Shown here in pieces: positions 10,919 to 19,747 of a stretch of 64,000 nucleotides of DNA. Under the pieces are notes generated by a model, which was not told the DNA's origin, ran no database searches, and was given only the letters and a program-made list of their open reading frames with translations. Position 1 is the stretch's first letter; each line of letters opens with the position of its first letter. Position numbers and translations under genes: made by a program. Origin of the DNA: Thiomonas sp. X19 (GTDB lineage Bacteria; Pseudomonadota; Gammaproteobacteria; Burkholderiales; Burkholderiaceae_C); assembly GCF_900089495.1 (NCBI RefSeq), contig NZ_LT605203.1, positions 4,342,778 to 4,406,777 of the forward strand. The letters are read 5' to 3'.

Positions 10919-11960
10919 GATGCAAGGGTAGCCGACAACTGCCACCGCACGAGTTGTCCGGCCGACATGGGCCTGGCGTGGAAATAGCCCTGGATGAACT
11001 CGACCCCCGCATCCGTGAGGCTCAAGCGCACCTGGATCATCCCCTCGCGTCCTCGCGGAAGGCATGTTTGAAGGCGTTGCTGACGGCCTCGCTGGTCAGC
11101 AATCCACAGGGGATGGCTGTTTTGAGGTCCAGTGTCACGGGCTGGACTTCGGACGATACCTTGATGCGTTCATGCCCCAGGGTTTGGCGCAGTTCGGCGA
11201 GCAGCAATGTGAGAGCCAAGCCGGAGGCCGGGACGATTTGTGGTGTGAGGTTGCGCTGGGCACGCTCGAACGCCCGCAGCGAGGCAAAGCTCAAGGCCCA
11301 GCGGCGGCCGGAAAAATCCAGCGTCAGCGTTTCCTGGAACGCGCTATCCCCCGGGCTTGCGGACCGCTGTAGAGCATCCCGCCACCGTGGGCGCCGAGGT
11401 CGTGAATGCGCAGCGTGAAATCCGTGCCCAGTCCCTGCCCGCTGGGCAGGTTTGTCGATCAAGTCCTGCGCACGCACCGGCATATACACCCAGCCCCGCA
11501 GGGCGGCACCTCGCTCGGCTGGGGTGGCACGCGGCTGGATATGGTGAAACACGGGCATAGAGAGCAGGAAGCCGGACCGGGCCGTGGTGCGCGGTTGCCC
11601 GGGCTGTTCGGGCTTCGTAGGTGGGTCCGGGGGCGTTGTGTTGAGATTCTTGGGCTGATCCCGCACCAGTCCAACCATGCCGCTGAGGGCGGCTTGCCTG
11701 CTGTCACGGGCCGATTGCATGGCGGTCCACCGCACTGGGTTGGAAGACATGTCGTAGCCGATGGCGCGTTTGTCGGCGGCGTTCAGCGGTTCAAGATGAA
11801 GAAAGAATGGCGGAGACATGGGAGCTGGAACTGGCGGGCCGAATGTGGAAATCGGTCACACCCTCAGCAACCATGCGCTGCTGCAAGGAGGCAATGTCCG
11901 AGCGAGGCTTCCGGGTGCCGCAGCCTGACCCGGAGCGCAAGAGGCGCCGCCCATCGCCGC
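10915..11960 (-). pseudogene. Decayed CHASE sensor / histidine kinase / EAL signalling gene
   Basis: Pieces of a membrane signalling protein can be read in several frames. A CHASE-domain start (LQQRMVAEGVTDFHIRP, about 11850-11920) shifts frame into LEPLNAADKRAIGYDMSSNP and later GWVYMPVRAQDLID. It shifts again to LGTDFTLRIHDLGAHGGGML, then SGRRWALSFASLRAFERA. A HATPase-type stretch (LKTAIPCGLLTSEAVSNAFK) follows and stops. An EAL C-terminal tail (GVEFIQGYFHARPMSAGQLV) is then read in yet another frame up to the nucleotidase start. At least three frameshifts and a large internal deletion are implied. The bases from 11960 to gspF hold nothing I recognise. Confidence 0.75.
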
Positions 11961-12174
11961 ACACGCGAGGAAGCGCGCGAGTCGGCGGATGGATGCCGCT
12001 CTCGGCGGGCGGGGTGGACATATGGAGTTGCGGACGTCAGAGCCGGATGCAGCCCCGCCCAATGTAACCAAACATCGCATCCAGATCCAAGAATGCAAAC
12101 GCTGCTTGACAAGTTCCAAGCATGGCAGTTGCCGATGCCGTCAACTGGCGATGACCGGATTGCCCAGCCGGAGG

Positions 12175-13389
12175 CTACTTCACCAGATTATTGAGTTGGA
12201 TGATGGGCAGCATCACCGCCAGGACGATGATGAGCACCAGCACCCCCATGCCCAGAATGAGCAGCGGCTCGAGGATGGTGACGAGGGTGAAGGCCCGGCG
12301 CTGCACTTCCTGGCCATGCTGGTCGGCGGCGCGCTCCAGCATCTGTGGCAAGGTGCCGGTTTGTTCGCCCAGGCGGATGAAGGTGATGAGCACGGGCGGG
12401 AAGCGCTTGTGCAGCCCGAGCGCGGCCGACAGCGTCGAGCCCTCGCGCACCAGCGCCAAGGCTTCCTGCGCGTCGGCCTTGAGCACGGTGTTCGCCAGGG
12501 TGTCGATGGCGGCCTGCAGCGCACGCAGGATGGGCACGCCGGCGGCGGTGAGAATGGCCAGCGTGGAGGCGAAGCGGGCGGTGTTCAGACCCCGCACCAA
12601 TCGCCCCAGCAGCGGACTGCGCAGCAGCGCACCGTCCAGCGCGGCGCGTGGCCCCGACAATTGCAGCGCCTGCCGCGCCAGCACGCCGCCCACCACCAGC
12701 ACCCCGATGATGGCCCAGCCCCAGTGGCGCAGGAAGTGGCTCAAGGCAATGAGGCCGATGGTGAGGATGGGCAGTTTTTGATGCGCGCCCTGGAAGACGC
12801 CCACCACCTGCGGCACGACATAGGTGAGCAGCAGCGTCACCACGGCGATGGCCACCAGCACGACGATGGCCGGATAGGCCATGGCCTGAATCAGCTTGCC
12901 GCGCAACTGCTGCGCGTTTTCGAGATAGTCGGCCAGGCTTTCCAGCACCAGGCCGAGATTGCCGCTGTCCTCGCCGGCCGCCACCAGGGCGCGGTAGATG
13001 GACGAGAACTCGCGCGGACGCTGCGACAGCGCCGCGGCCAGGCTGTGGCCGCCTGCGACTTCGCTCTTGATGGCCGAGAGCATGTGGCCGACCTCGGCGC
13101 GGTCAGCGTCGTCGGCCAGCGCCGCCAGGGCCCGCTCCAGCGGCAGGCCCGACACCAGCAGGCCCGCAATCTGGCGCGTGAGCAAGGCGAGTTGCTGGGT
13201 GTTGAGCAGGCGCCGCCTGAAACGCCGCACCTCGCCCGGCGCGGCCTCGGCGACGATGGCGTCGACCTCCAGCGGAATGAGCCCGCGCGCCCGCAACATG
13301 CCGCGCGCGCCCCGCGCACTGTCGGCCTCCAGCACCCCGCGCTGCTCGGTGGCGGCGGAGTCGAGAGCGACGAAGCGGTAGGCGGGCAT
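12175..13389 (-). CDS. gspF: Type II secretion inner-membrane platform protein GspF
   Basis: GspF is the polytopic platform protein that couples the ATPase GspE to pseudopilus assembly. The 404-residue product begins MPAYRFVALDSAATEQRG and has two T2SSF domains (about residues 70-195 and 270-395), each ending in a membrane segment; the last is LGMGVLVLIIVLAVMLPIIQ. It ends the minus-strand gsp gene run and is separated from gspE by a small DUF4258/DUF2283 gene pair. The 200 bases downstream are debris of a signalling gene. Confidence 0.96.
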   Translation of the reverse strand: MPAYRFVALDSAATEQRGVLEADSARGARGMLRARGLIPLEVDAIVAEAAPGEVRRFRRRLLNTQQLALLTRQIAGLLVSGLPLERALAALADDADRAEVGHMLSAIKSEVAGGHSLAAALSQRPREFSSIYRALVAAGEDSGNLGLVLESLADYLENAQQLRGKLIQAMAYPAIVVLVAIAVVTLLLTYVVPQVVGVFQGAHQKLPILTIGLIALSHFLRHWGWAIIGVLVVGGVLARQALQLSGPRAALDGALLRSPLLGRLVRGLNTARFASTLAILTAAGVPILRALQAAIDTLANTVLKADAQEALALVREGSTLSAALGLHKRFPPVLITFIRLGEQTGTLPQMLERAADQHGQEVQRRAFTLVTILEPLLILGMGVLVLIIVLAVMLPIIQLNNLVK

Positions 13390-13404
13390 GAAAGCGTGCA
13401 GACC

Positions 13405-13605
13405 TCAGGCTGCGACTTGCTCGAAACTGAAATGCGGGATGTCGGCGCGTTCGCGCGCGTGTTCAAGGGTGAGTGCGCACATTTGCGCTTGCGCGTCGTA
13501 TTCAACCAGCGTGTCTTCATCCAGGTCACGCGTTTCGACAACCTGGCTGTCATCGCGCATGGTGATGTAGGGCGTGTCGGTGTCAGCAAAGTGGCGAATT
13601 TTCAC
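13405..13605 (-). CDS. DUF2283 family small protein
   Basis: This 66-residue protein starts at a GTG (VKIRHFADTDTPYITMRD) and ends IPHFSFEQVAA. The pattern KIRHFADTDT-Y...ETRDLDEDT...EHARERA is that of DUF2283 proteins, which usually follow a DUF4258 gene and are suspected antitoxin-like partners. The GTG overlaps the stop of the DUF4258 frame (GTGA), so they are translationally coupled. It lies 15 nt upstream of gspF and would be carried on the gsp transcript. Function is unproven for the family. Confidence 0.85.
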   Translation of the reverse strand: MKIRHFADTDTPYITMRDDSQVVETRDLDEDTLVEYDAQAQMCALTLEHARERADIPHFSFEQVAA

Positions 13606-13850
13606 GTCTTGAATCCTCGGTCGAAAAAGGCATTGTGAACAGTCGATCCAGCTTCCAGCAGCACCACGCGCAGAACACGCCCATCTGCTTGAGGGACGGG
13701 CGCCCAAAGCCGAATTCTCCCGTCGCTTTGCACTTCACGCCGGACAGGCGCCGCAAGGACCTGTTCGATCCACGCCAAGTCGATGGCCTGGCGATCGGCG
13801 CGTTCTCGCGTGGCATGGGGAGATGCGCCGTGGTTTGCATGCTGTCCGTG
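13602..13850 (-). CDS. DUF4258 family small protein, start codon not found
   Basis: Between gspE and the DUF2283 gene an open frame reads RERADRQAIDLAWIEQVLAA, then GRIRLWAPVPQADGRVLRVV and ends VHNAFFDRGFKT. This is the DUF4258 pattern (H/R-ER...I...WIE..L, LRVV, FFDRRF), a family linked to RNase-like toxins. From the upstream stop at 13851-13853 to the conserved region there is no ATG, GTG or TTG in frame. Either a rare start is used or the gene has lost its start while the rest stays intact. The coordinates give the open frame, not a proven start. Confidence 0.65.
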   Translation of the reverse strand, partial: HGQHANHGASPHATRERADRQAIDLAWIEQVLAAPVRREVQSDGRIRLWAPVPQADGRVLRVVLLEAGSTVHNAFFDRGFKT

Positions 13851-13857
13851 TCAGGCG

Positions 13858-15282
13858 CTATTCCCGCGTCACCCGCATCAGCTCGGCCATCGAGGTCTCG
13901 CCAGTCAGCACCCAGGGCATGCCGTCGTCGCGCATGGTGTGCATGCCGGCGGCGGTGGCCAGGCGGCGCAATTCGGCTTCGCTGGCGCGCTCGTGCACGG
14001 CGGCGCGGATGGCGTCGTTGGCGGTGAGCAGTTCGAACACGCCGGTGCGGCCGCTGTAGCCGGTGTGGTTGCAGATCGGGCAGCCCACGGCTTCCAAGCC
14101 CGGACCGTCGACGGCGGGTTTTTTGCACGCCTGGCACAGCTTGCGCACCAGGCGTTGCGCCAGCACGCCGAGCAGCGAGGAGGCGAGCAGGAAGGGTTCG
14201 ACCCCCATGTCGATGAGGCGTGTCACGGCCGATGGCGAGTCGTTGGTGTGCAGCGTGGCCAGCACGAGGTGGCCGGTGAGCGAGGCCTGGATGGCGATCT
14301 GCGCGGTTTCGAAATCGCGGATTTCGCCGATCATCACCACGTCCGGGTCTTGCCGCAGGATAGCGCGCAGGGCGCGGGCGAAGGTCAGGTCGATGCGCGG
14401 ATTCACCTGCGTCTGGCCGATGCCGTGCAGATCGTATTCCACCGGGTCTTCCACCGTCATGATGTTGGTGGTGGTGGCGTCCAGCCGCGCCAGCGTGGAA
14501 TACAGGGTGGTGGTCTTGCCGCTGCCGGTCGGGCCGGTGACGAGGATCAGGCCATGCGGGTGGTGCACCAGCGCGTCGAACTGCTGCAGCATCGTGGGCG
14601 ACATGCCCACGGCGCGCAGGTCGAGCTTGGCCGCGGATTTGTCGAGCAGGCGCATGACGGCGCGCTCGCCATGGGCGCAGGGCAAGGTGGACACGCGCAC
14701 GTCCAGCGCGCGGCCGCCGATGCGCAGCGAAATGCGCCCGTCCTGCGGCAGGCGCTTTTCGGCGATGTCGAGCTGGGCCAGGATTTTCACCCGCGAAATG
14801 AGCGCGCCGTGCAGCGCCTTGTTCGGCCGCACGACGTCGCGCAGCGCGCCGTCGACGCGAAAGCGCACCACCGAGGACAGCTCGTAGGGCTCGATGTGGA
14901 TGTCGCTGGCGCCGTCGCGCGCGGCCTGGGTGAACAGCACGTTGAGCATGCGGATGATGGGGGCGTCGTCGGCCGCTTCCAGCAGGTCCTCCACCGCCGG
15001 CAGGTCTTGCATCAGGCGGGAAAGATCGACATCGCCCTCGACCTCGCTCACCACTTCGGCGGCACTGCCGTCGCGTGCGGCGTACGCGGTGCCGATGCGC
15101 TGCTGCAGCTCGGTTGCCGTCACCCGCTGCAAGGTTTGCACCGCATGCGTGCGCTGCACCTCGGCCAGGCCGGCGGCGCGCGTGGTTTCGCTCACCCAGA
15201 GTTTGAGCAGCGCGCCGTCCTGCTCGGCCAGCAGGGACTGGTCGCGGCAGAAGGCGTAAGGCAGCGGGTAGCGCAGCGACAT
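13858..15282 (-). CDS. gspE: Type II secretion ATPase GspE
   Basis: GspE is the cytoplasmic hexameric ATPase that drives pseudopilus growth. The 474-residue product has the N-terminal GspL-binding part and the catalytic core with Walker A GPTGSGKTTTLYS (about residue 255), Asp box, Walker B IGEIRDFETA, His box LVLATLHTNDS and a zinc-binding CxxC...CxxC near residues 395-425 (LCQACKK, CPICNHTG). It begins 10 nt after gspD, so both are read from one transcript. Confidence 0.97.
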   Translation of the reverse strand: MSLRYPLPYAFCRDQSLLAEQDGALLKLWVSETTRAAGLAEVQRTHAVQTLQRVTATELQQRIGTAYAARDGSAAEVVSEVEGDVDLSRLMQDLPAVEDLLEAADDAPIIRMLNVLFTQAARDGASDIHIEPYELSSVVRFRVDGALRDVVRPNKALHGALISRVKILAQLDIAEKRLPQDGRISLRIGGRALDVRVSTLPCAHGERAVMRLLDKSAAKLDLRAVGMSPTMLQQFDALVHHPHGLILVTGPTGSGKTTTLYSTLARLDATTTNIMTVEDPVEYDLHGIGQTQVNPRIDLTFARALRAILRQDPDVVMIGEIRDFETAQIAIQASLTGHLVLATLHTNDSPSAVTRLIDMGVEPFLLASSLLGVLAQRLVRKLCQACKKPAVDGPGLEAVGCPICNHTGYSGRTGVFELLTANDAIRAAVHERASEAELRRLATAAGMHTMRDDGMPWVLTGETSMAELMRVTRE

Positions 15283-15292
15283 CGCAGCGGCC

Positions 15293-17992
15293 TCAAGGCT
15301 TGGGCTTGGCCGGGGTGGCTGCCGCCGGTGTGACGGTTGACACGGCGGTGTTGTCCAGCAGCACCAGCAGACGTCGGCCCTGGATTTCGGTCTTGTAGCT
15401 GGTGACCTTGCGCAGGCTCAGCACCACGCGCGAGCGGCCTTGCGCTTCCATCACGTTCGCGTTGCGCAGATTGCCCTGCTCGAAGCTCACCACATTGCGC
15501 CCCAGGCCGGAGACGACACCGGGAAAGTCGAGCACGATGCTCGGCGGCTGCTCCATGGTGAACCCGGGCGGCGCGTTCAGCAGCGGCTGGGCGAACTCCA
15601 GTTGCACGACCGTCTGGCTGCCGTGCTGGCTGGCCTGCACGCCCTGCAGCACATTGCCCTGCTGCTCCACGTTCGGCGATGGGCTGGGCACAGGCGGCGC
15701 TGGCGCAAGCGTCGTCGCGGCGCTGGCCGCCGGGCCGCTGCCCGCCGGTGCGGCAGGCGCCGTGTTGGGTGGCGTGATGGTCGGCAGGATCGGGCCCGGG
15801 AGATTCGGCATGCCGAACTGCGAGGGCAACTGGCTATTGCTCTGCAAGTTCTGCATGTGGTCGTAGCGGCGCTGGCTGATGCTGCTGCCCTCGCTCTCGG
15901 TGCGCACGATGATGGGTCGCAGGAACACCATCAGGTCGGTCTTGGTCATCGTGCGCGAGTTCGAGCGGAACAGCGCGCCGATGCCGGGAATGTCGCCCAG
16001 ACCGGGGATCTTGCTGTTGTTCTCGCTGACGTTGTCCTGCATCAGGCCGCCGAGCACGATGGTCTGACCGTCGTTCACCAGCACGGCGGTCTGGATCGAG
16101 CGCTTGTTGGTGATGATGCCGGCCGAGTTGCTGGTGCTGGCGATGCTCGACACCTCCTGGTACACGTCCATCTTGATGGTGTTGCCGGCGGTGATCTGCG
16201 GCCGCACCTTGAGCGTCAGGCCCACGTCCTTGCGCTCCACCGTCTGGAACGGCGTCACCGTCGCGGTGGAGCCGGTCTGCGCGTACTGGCCGGTGATGAA
16301 GGGCACGTTCTGGCCGACGACGATCTTGGCGTCTTCGTTGTCAAGGGTCATCAAATTCGGCGCCGAAAGGATGTTGGCGCCGTCGTGGGTCTGCAGGAAA
16401 TTGGCCAGCAGACCCAGCGTGGCCAGACCGGCGACGTTGTGCAGCAGGCCGATGTTCAGACCGTTGGGGATGGACAGCGCGCCACTGGCGATGGCCTGGC
16501 CCGCAGCCGTGCCGCCGGCCGAGATGCCCGCTTGCAGATTGATGATGTTGCTGCCGCCGGTGCCGAAATTGCTGCCGCCGTAAATGGCGTTCTGGTTGCC
16601 CGCGCTGCCGGCGATCGCCTGCCACTGGATGCCGAGTTGCGCCGCCTTGTTGGCGTCCACCTCGGCGATCAGCGCCTCCACATACACCTGGGCGCGGCGC
16701 ACGTCGAGCTGCTGGATGACGCCGCGCAACTGCTGGTAGACCGGCTGCGGAGCATTGATGATGAGCGCGTTCAGCGCCGTGTCGGCGTACACCGAGCCGC
16801 CCTCGGGCAGGGCGATGGCCTCGCTGCCGGCGCGTGGCGCGAAATCCGGCGCCTGGCCCAGGCCGGGGCTGGTGGCGCCATTGCTGAAGCTGCTGGTGCT
16901 GTTCATGCCCTGCTGCGTGTTCGCCGTATTGCCTTGGGCGATGGGCCGGGCATTGCGTCCGTTCTGCCCGGTGCTGGTGCCCAGGCCGTTATTGGCCAGC
17001 ACGCCGCGCAGGGTGCGCGCCAGATCGGCAGCGTTGGCGTTGTGCAGATAGACGACGTGAATGTTGTCGGTGTCGTCCGGGCGGTCGAGCTTGGCGATCA
17101 TCTGCTCGATCTGCACCAGTTGCGCCCCGTTGGCGGCGCGAATGATGAGGGCGTTGCTGCTGCTTTCCGGCAGCACCACGGCGCGCATGCCGTTGGCCCC
17201 GGTGACGGCGGCTGCCGGAGCGCCGGGCGCGCCCGGCGACGCGGCTGCCTGCATGTCGATGAGTTTTTGCAGCGTCGCCGCCAGTTCGGCGGCCACCGCG
17301 TACTTCAGCGGCACCACGTCCACCTCGCTGCCGGTGGGCACGTCCAGCCCGGCGATGATGCGGGCGAGGCGCTTGAGGTTGTCGGCGTAATCGGTGATGA
17401 CGAGGGCATTGCTGCCGGGATCGACATTGATGGTGTTGTTCGGCGAAATCAGTGGACGCAGCACCGGCAGCAGATTGCTCGCCGCCTGGTTGCGCAACTG
17501 GAAGATTTGCGTCACCACCTGATCGCCCTTGCCTGGAATCGCGGTCAGGCGGTTGCCCACACCCACCGGCGTGGTCTGCAGCCGCGCGTCGGCCTCGGGC
17601 ACGACCTTGAACACGTCGTCATGCTCCACCACCGCGTAGCCCGCCAGACGCAGTTGCGTCAGCAGCGCCAGGTACACCTGCTGCGGCGGCACGGGTTTCT
17701 CGAACTGCAGCGTGATCTGCCCCTTCACCCGTGGGTCGACAATGAAGTTGCGCCCGGTGGCCGCAGCCACCGCCTGCACCGCGCTGGCAATTTCGGCATT
17801 CACCAGATTGATGGTCATGGGCGCGTTCGGCCGGGGGCGCGAACCGCCCTCGCCCGGTGCCGCCCAGGCCGGAGGCGGCAGCAAGCCGACCAGGGCCAAG
17901 CCCAGCAGCAGCGCGGCCGGCACACGGCGCGCCCTGCCGGACGGTCGTCGCTCCGGTTGTGATGCTCGAGTTGCGGCGCGCGGCTCACTCAT
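15293..17992 (-). CDS. gspD: Type II secretion outer-membrane secretin GspD with C-terminal AMIN-like domain
   Basis: GspD forms the outer-membrane secretin channel. The 899-residue product has a signal peptide (ALLLGLALVGLLPPPAWAAP), an N0 domain starting MTINLVNAEIASAVQAVA, three N domains with a Gly/Asn/Ala-rich linker in N3, and the secretin core (VGQNVPFITGQYAQTG, VNDGQTIVLGGLMQDN, IPGLGDIPGIGALFR). After a Pro/Ala-rich linker there is an extra C-terminal region of about 110 residues (VVQLEFAQPLLNAPPGF, SIVLDFPGVVSGLGRNVV, SRVVLSLRKVTSYKTEIQGR). It looks like an AMIN domain, which in PilQ binds peptidoglycan at the N-terminus. Finding it at the end of a GspD is unusual. Confidence 0.95.
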   Translation of the reverse strand: MSEPRAATRASQPERRPSGRARRVPAALLLGLALVGLLPPPAWAAPGEGGSRPRPNAPMTINLVNAEIASAVQAVAAATGRNFIVDPRVKGQITLQFEKPVPPQQVYLALLTQLRLAGYAVVEHDDVFKVVPEADARLQTTPVGVGNRLTAIPGKGDQVVTQIFQLRNQAASNLLPVLRPLISPNNTINVDPGSNALVITDYADNLKRLARIIAGLDVPTGSEVDVVPLKYAVAAELAATLQKLIDMQAAASPGAPGAPAAAVTGANGMRAVVLPESSSNALIIRAANGAQLVQIEQMIAKLDRPDDTDNIHVVYLHNANAADLARTLRGVLANNGLGTSTGQNGRNARPIAQGNTANTQQGMNSTSSFSNGATSPGLGQAPDFAPRAGSEAIALPEGGSVYADTALNALIINAPQPVYQQLRGVIQQLDVRRAQVYVEALIAEVDANKAAQLGIQWQAIAGSAGNQNAIYGGSNFGTGGSNIINLQAGISAGGTAAGQAIASGALSIPNGLNIGLLHNVAGLATLGLLANFLQTHDGANILSAPNLMTLDNEDAKIVVGQNVPFITGQYAQTGSTATVTPFQTVERKDVGLTLKVRPQITAGNTIKMDVYQEVSSIASTSNSAGIITNKRSIQTAVLVNDGQTIVLGGLMQDNVSENNSKIPGLGDIPGIGALFRSNSRTMTKTDLMVFLRPIIVRTESEGSSISQRRYDHMQNLQSNSQLPSQFGMPNLPGPILPTITPPNTAPAAPAGSGPAASAATTLAPAPPVPSPSPNVEQQGNVLQGVQASQHGSQTVVQLEFAQPLLNAPPGFTMEQPPSIVLDFPGVVSGLGRNVVSFEQGNLRNANVMEAQGRSRVVLSLRKVTSYKTEIQGRRLLVLLDNTAVSTVTPAAATPAKPKP

Positions 17993-18055
17993 ATCGGGTT
18001 GGTCTCAAGAATCCAGGTTGATGCGGGTTGACGGGTCGATCCCGAAGTCTTCGCT

Positions 18056-19006
18056 TCACAGACTGATGCGCACATGGTCGCCTTCGCGTTGGCCCAGCAG
18101 ACTGAGCAGATTCGCCAGGGCCTGCTCCTGCCCCGCGCCCGCCCTCGCCGTGCCGTCGAACTGCAAACGCTGTCCGTTCCAGACCCCGTGGCCCGCCAGG
18201 ATCAAGGGTCCGGAGCGCGTGGACAGGTCGATGCCAGCATTTGCGCCATCGCCATGGATGCGCAGGATATAGCTTCCCAGCGGTGCCACGGTGCTCAGTC
18301 GCGAGCTCATGTCGGCGGCATCCACGCGAATCTCCCCGTTCAAACGCAACCTGCCTGCAGCCGATTCTAGGCTGGCATGGCGCAACGACAAGCCGATGCG
18401 CCCCTGCAAGGCCAGTGTGTTCCACGGCGTACCCAGCCCCTCGAGCAAGTCCGCAGGCAGCTGCGCCTGCCAGGCTTGAGTGCCCCCAGAAGTCCGCGAG
18501 CGGACTCCACCCAAGGGAGTCGAGGCAACTCGGGAGCGGTCCTTCGTTTCCTCGAAGGCTTGCGCGGCAGGTGTCGCCGCATCCCGCGCGGAGGCGGCAA
18601 GCTGCCGCAGGCTCCAGCCGCCGACCCCCAGCTGTGCCCGCAGCCGCAGCGGTGCTGCGGCGAGTTCCGGCCAGCGCAACACCAACTCCACCTGGCCATG
18701 CCAGATGCCGCCCAAGCCGATACGCCAGTGCAAGCGCCCTGGAGCCAGCGCCGCACCCCGGCTTTGCGCCCCGCCGGCCAGCACCACCTGCGCCGAGCCG
18801 TCGCGCCAGGTGCCCTGCGCCTGCGCCAGCAGCACATGCTGCTGGCTGGCACGGGCAACGGACGCAGCCAGCCAACTGGCCGGCGCAAACAGCACGAAGG
18901 CGAGCAGCAGGCCGAGCAGCCCTGCCAGCCAGAGTGGCCAGCGGGCACCGGGAGCGGGGTTGGGGCGACGGGCCATGGGGTGCGGGTTGATGCGTGCCGT
19001 GGGCAT
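18056..19006 (-). CDS. gspN: Type II secretion protein GspN
   Basis: GspN is an inner-membrane, mostly periplasmic accessory protein of some type II secretion systems. The product is 316 residues from the first ATG, or 306 from the second (MARRPNPAPGARWP), just before the membrane segment LWLAGLLGLLLAFVLFAPAS. The periplasmic part has typical GspN stretches such as GRLHWRIGLGGIWHGQVELVL and LILAGHGVWNGQRLQFDGTA. An insertion of about 25 residues (EETKDRSRVASTPLGGVRSR) comes from a short palindromic repeat inside the gene. The 198-nt gap to gspM holds no recognisable gene. Confidence 0.85.
   Translation of the reverse strand: MPTARINPHPMARRPNPAPGARWPLWLAGLLGLLLAFVLFAPASWLAASVARASQQHVLLAQAQGTWRDGSAQVVLAGGAQSRGAALAPGRLHWRIGLGGIWHGQVELVLRWPELAAAPLRLRAQLGVGGWSLRQLAASARDAATPAAQAFEETKDRSRVASTPLGGVRSRTSGGTQAWQAQLPADLLEGLGTPWNTLALQGRIGLSLRHASLESAAGRLRLNGEIRVDAADMSSRLSTVAPLGSYILRIHGDGANAGIDLSTRSGPLILAGHGVWNGQRLQFDGTARAGAGQEQALANLLSLLGQREGDHVRISL
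18491..18506. repeat. Short palindromic repeat inside gspN
   Basis: AGTCCGCGAGCGGACT is a 7-bp inverted repeat with a 2-nt centre. It is preceded by GCCCCC and followed by CC, and almost the same block occurs inside rsmB at 36381-36396. In gspN the repeat and its flanks are read through in frame and add residues not found in other family members. Confidence 0.75.
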
Positions 19007-19204
19007 CTCAGAAGGTCAGAGAAGGAGAAGGCGTGATGGGCGCTGGCTGGGCATGCTGGCGTCGGTGGAGCAGGGCCGTGGCGCGGATCGGAGTCGCAAC
19101 GTCGGGATGGGCATGTGGCGTGGGGGGAAGCGCAAGGAAGCGGCGCTCTGCGGGCTGGCGGCGGCGTCATCGCAGCCCGAACGGGCCGACGGCGCCATGC
19201 AGCG

Positions 19205-19747
19205 TCACGGGCTCGAGTTGCCCGAACCTTGTTGCTGCGCCAGTTGGATGCGCCCAGCTAGCAGTCCATCGGCGCCGCGCACGAGTTGCGCCTGCGACAC
19301 TGAAGAACCCCAGTCGCGGCGGGCGGCCTGTGCCAGTCCCAGCAGGGTTTGCGGCTTCAGGCGCTTCACGTCCAGCGTGATGCTGCCGGGCAGCACCGTG
19401 ATCTGCGCCTCGGCCTGGGCGTCGTGCGCATGCAGCCAGTCGCCCACGGCGCTGCGCAAATCGCTGGTCGTGGCCGCAACCGCAGGGGCAGCAGCCAGTC
19501 GCGCCAACTCCTGCGCCTGCTCTTGCGCGGTGCGCAAGGTGGTTTGCAGTTGCGCGATTTCCGCAGGCGCCGTGTGCAAGGTGTGCAATGCCGGGCGCAG
19601 CAACGCCAGCCACATCAGGGCCACGCCCACCACCGTGGCGGCCACGCTCACCAGGCGCCGTTCGCGCTGCGACAGGCCCGCCCAGCGGGCCTGCAAGGCC
19701 ATCACCACGCTGGGCAACATGGAGGGACGCTCGGGAGCGGTGGCCAT
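19205..19747 (-). CDS. gspM: Type II secretion protein GspM
   Basis: GspM pairs with GspL in the inner membrane. I chose the start giving MATAPERPSMLPSVVMALQARW (180 residues), whose ATG overlaps the gspL stop by one base. It has a short cytoplasmic tail ending LSQRERRLVSVAATVVGVA, one membrane segment (VAATVVGVALMWLALLRPAL), a coiled stretch and a periplasmic ferredoxin-like domain (ITVLPGSITLDVKRLKPQTL). Longer frames over this region are shadows. Confidence 0.93.
   Translation of the reverse strand: MATAPERPSMLPSVVMALQARWAGLSQRERRLVSVAATVVGVALMWLALLRPALHTLHTAPAEIAQLQTTLRTAQEQAQELARLAAAPAVAATTSDLRSAVGDWLHAHDAQAEAQITVLPGSITLDVKRLKPQTLLGLAQAARRDWGSSVSQAQLVRGADGLLAGRIQLAQQQGSGNSSP

Noticed and set aside
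15440..17962. 840-codon plus-strand frame opposite gspD
   Set aside because: Antisense shadow of the secretin gene in a high-GC genome; no domain, no start context and a composition dominated by Ala, Arg, Gly and His.
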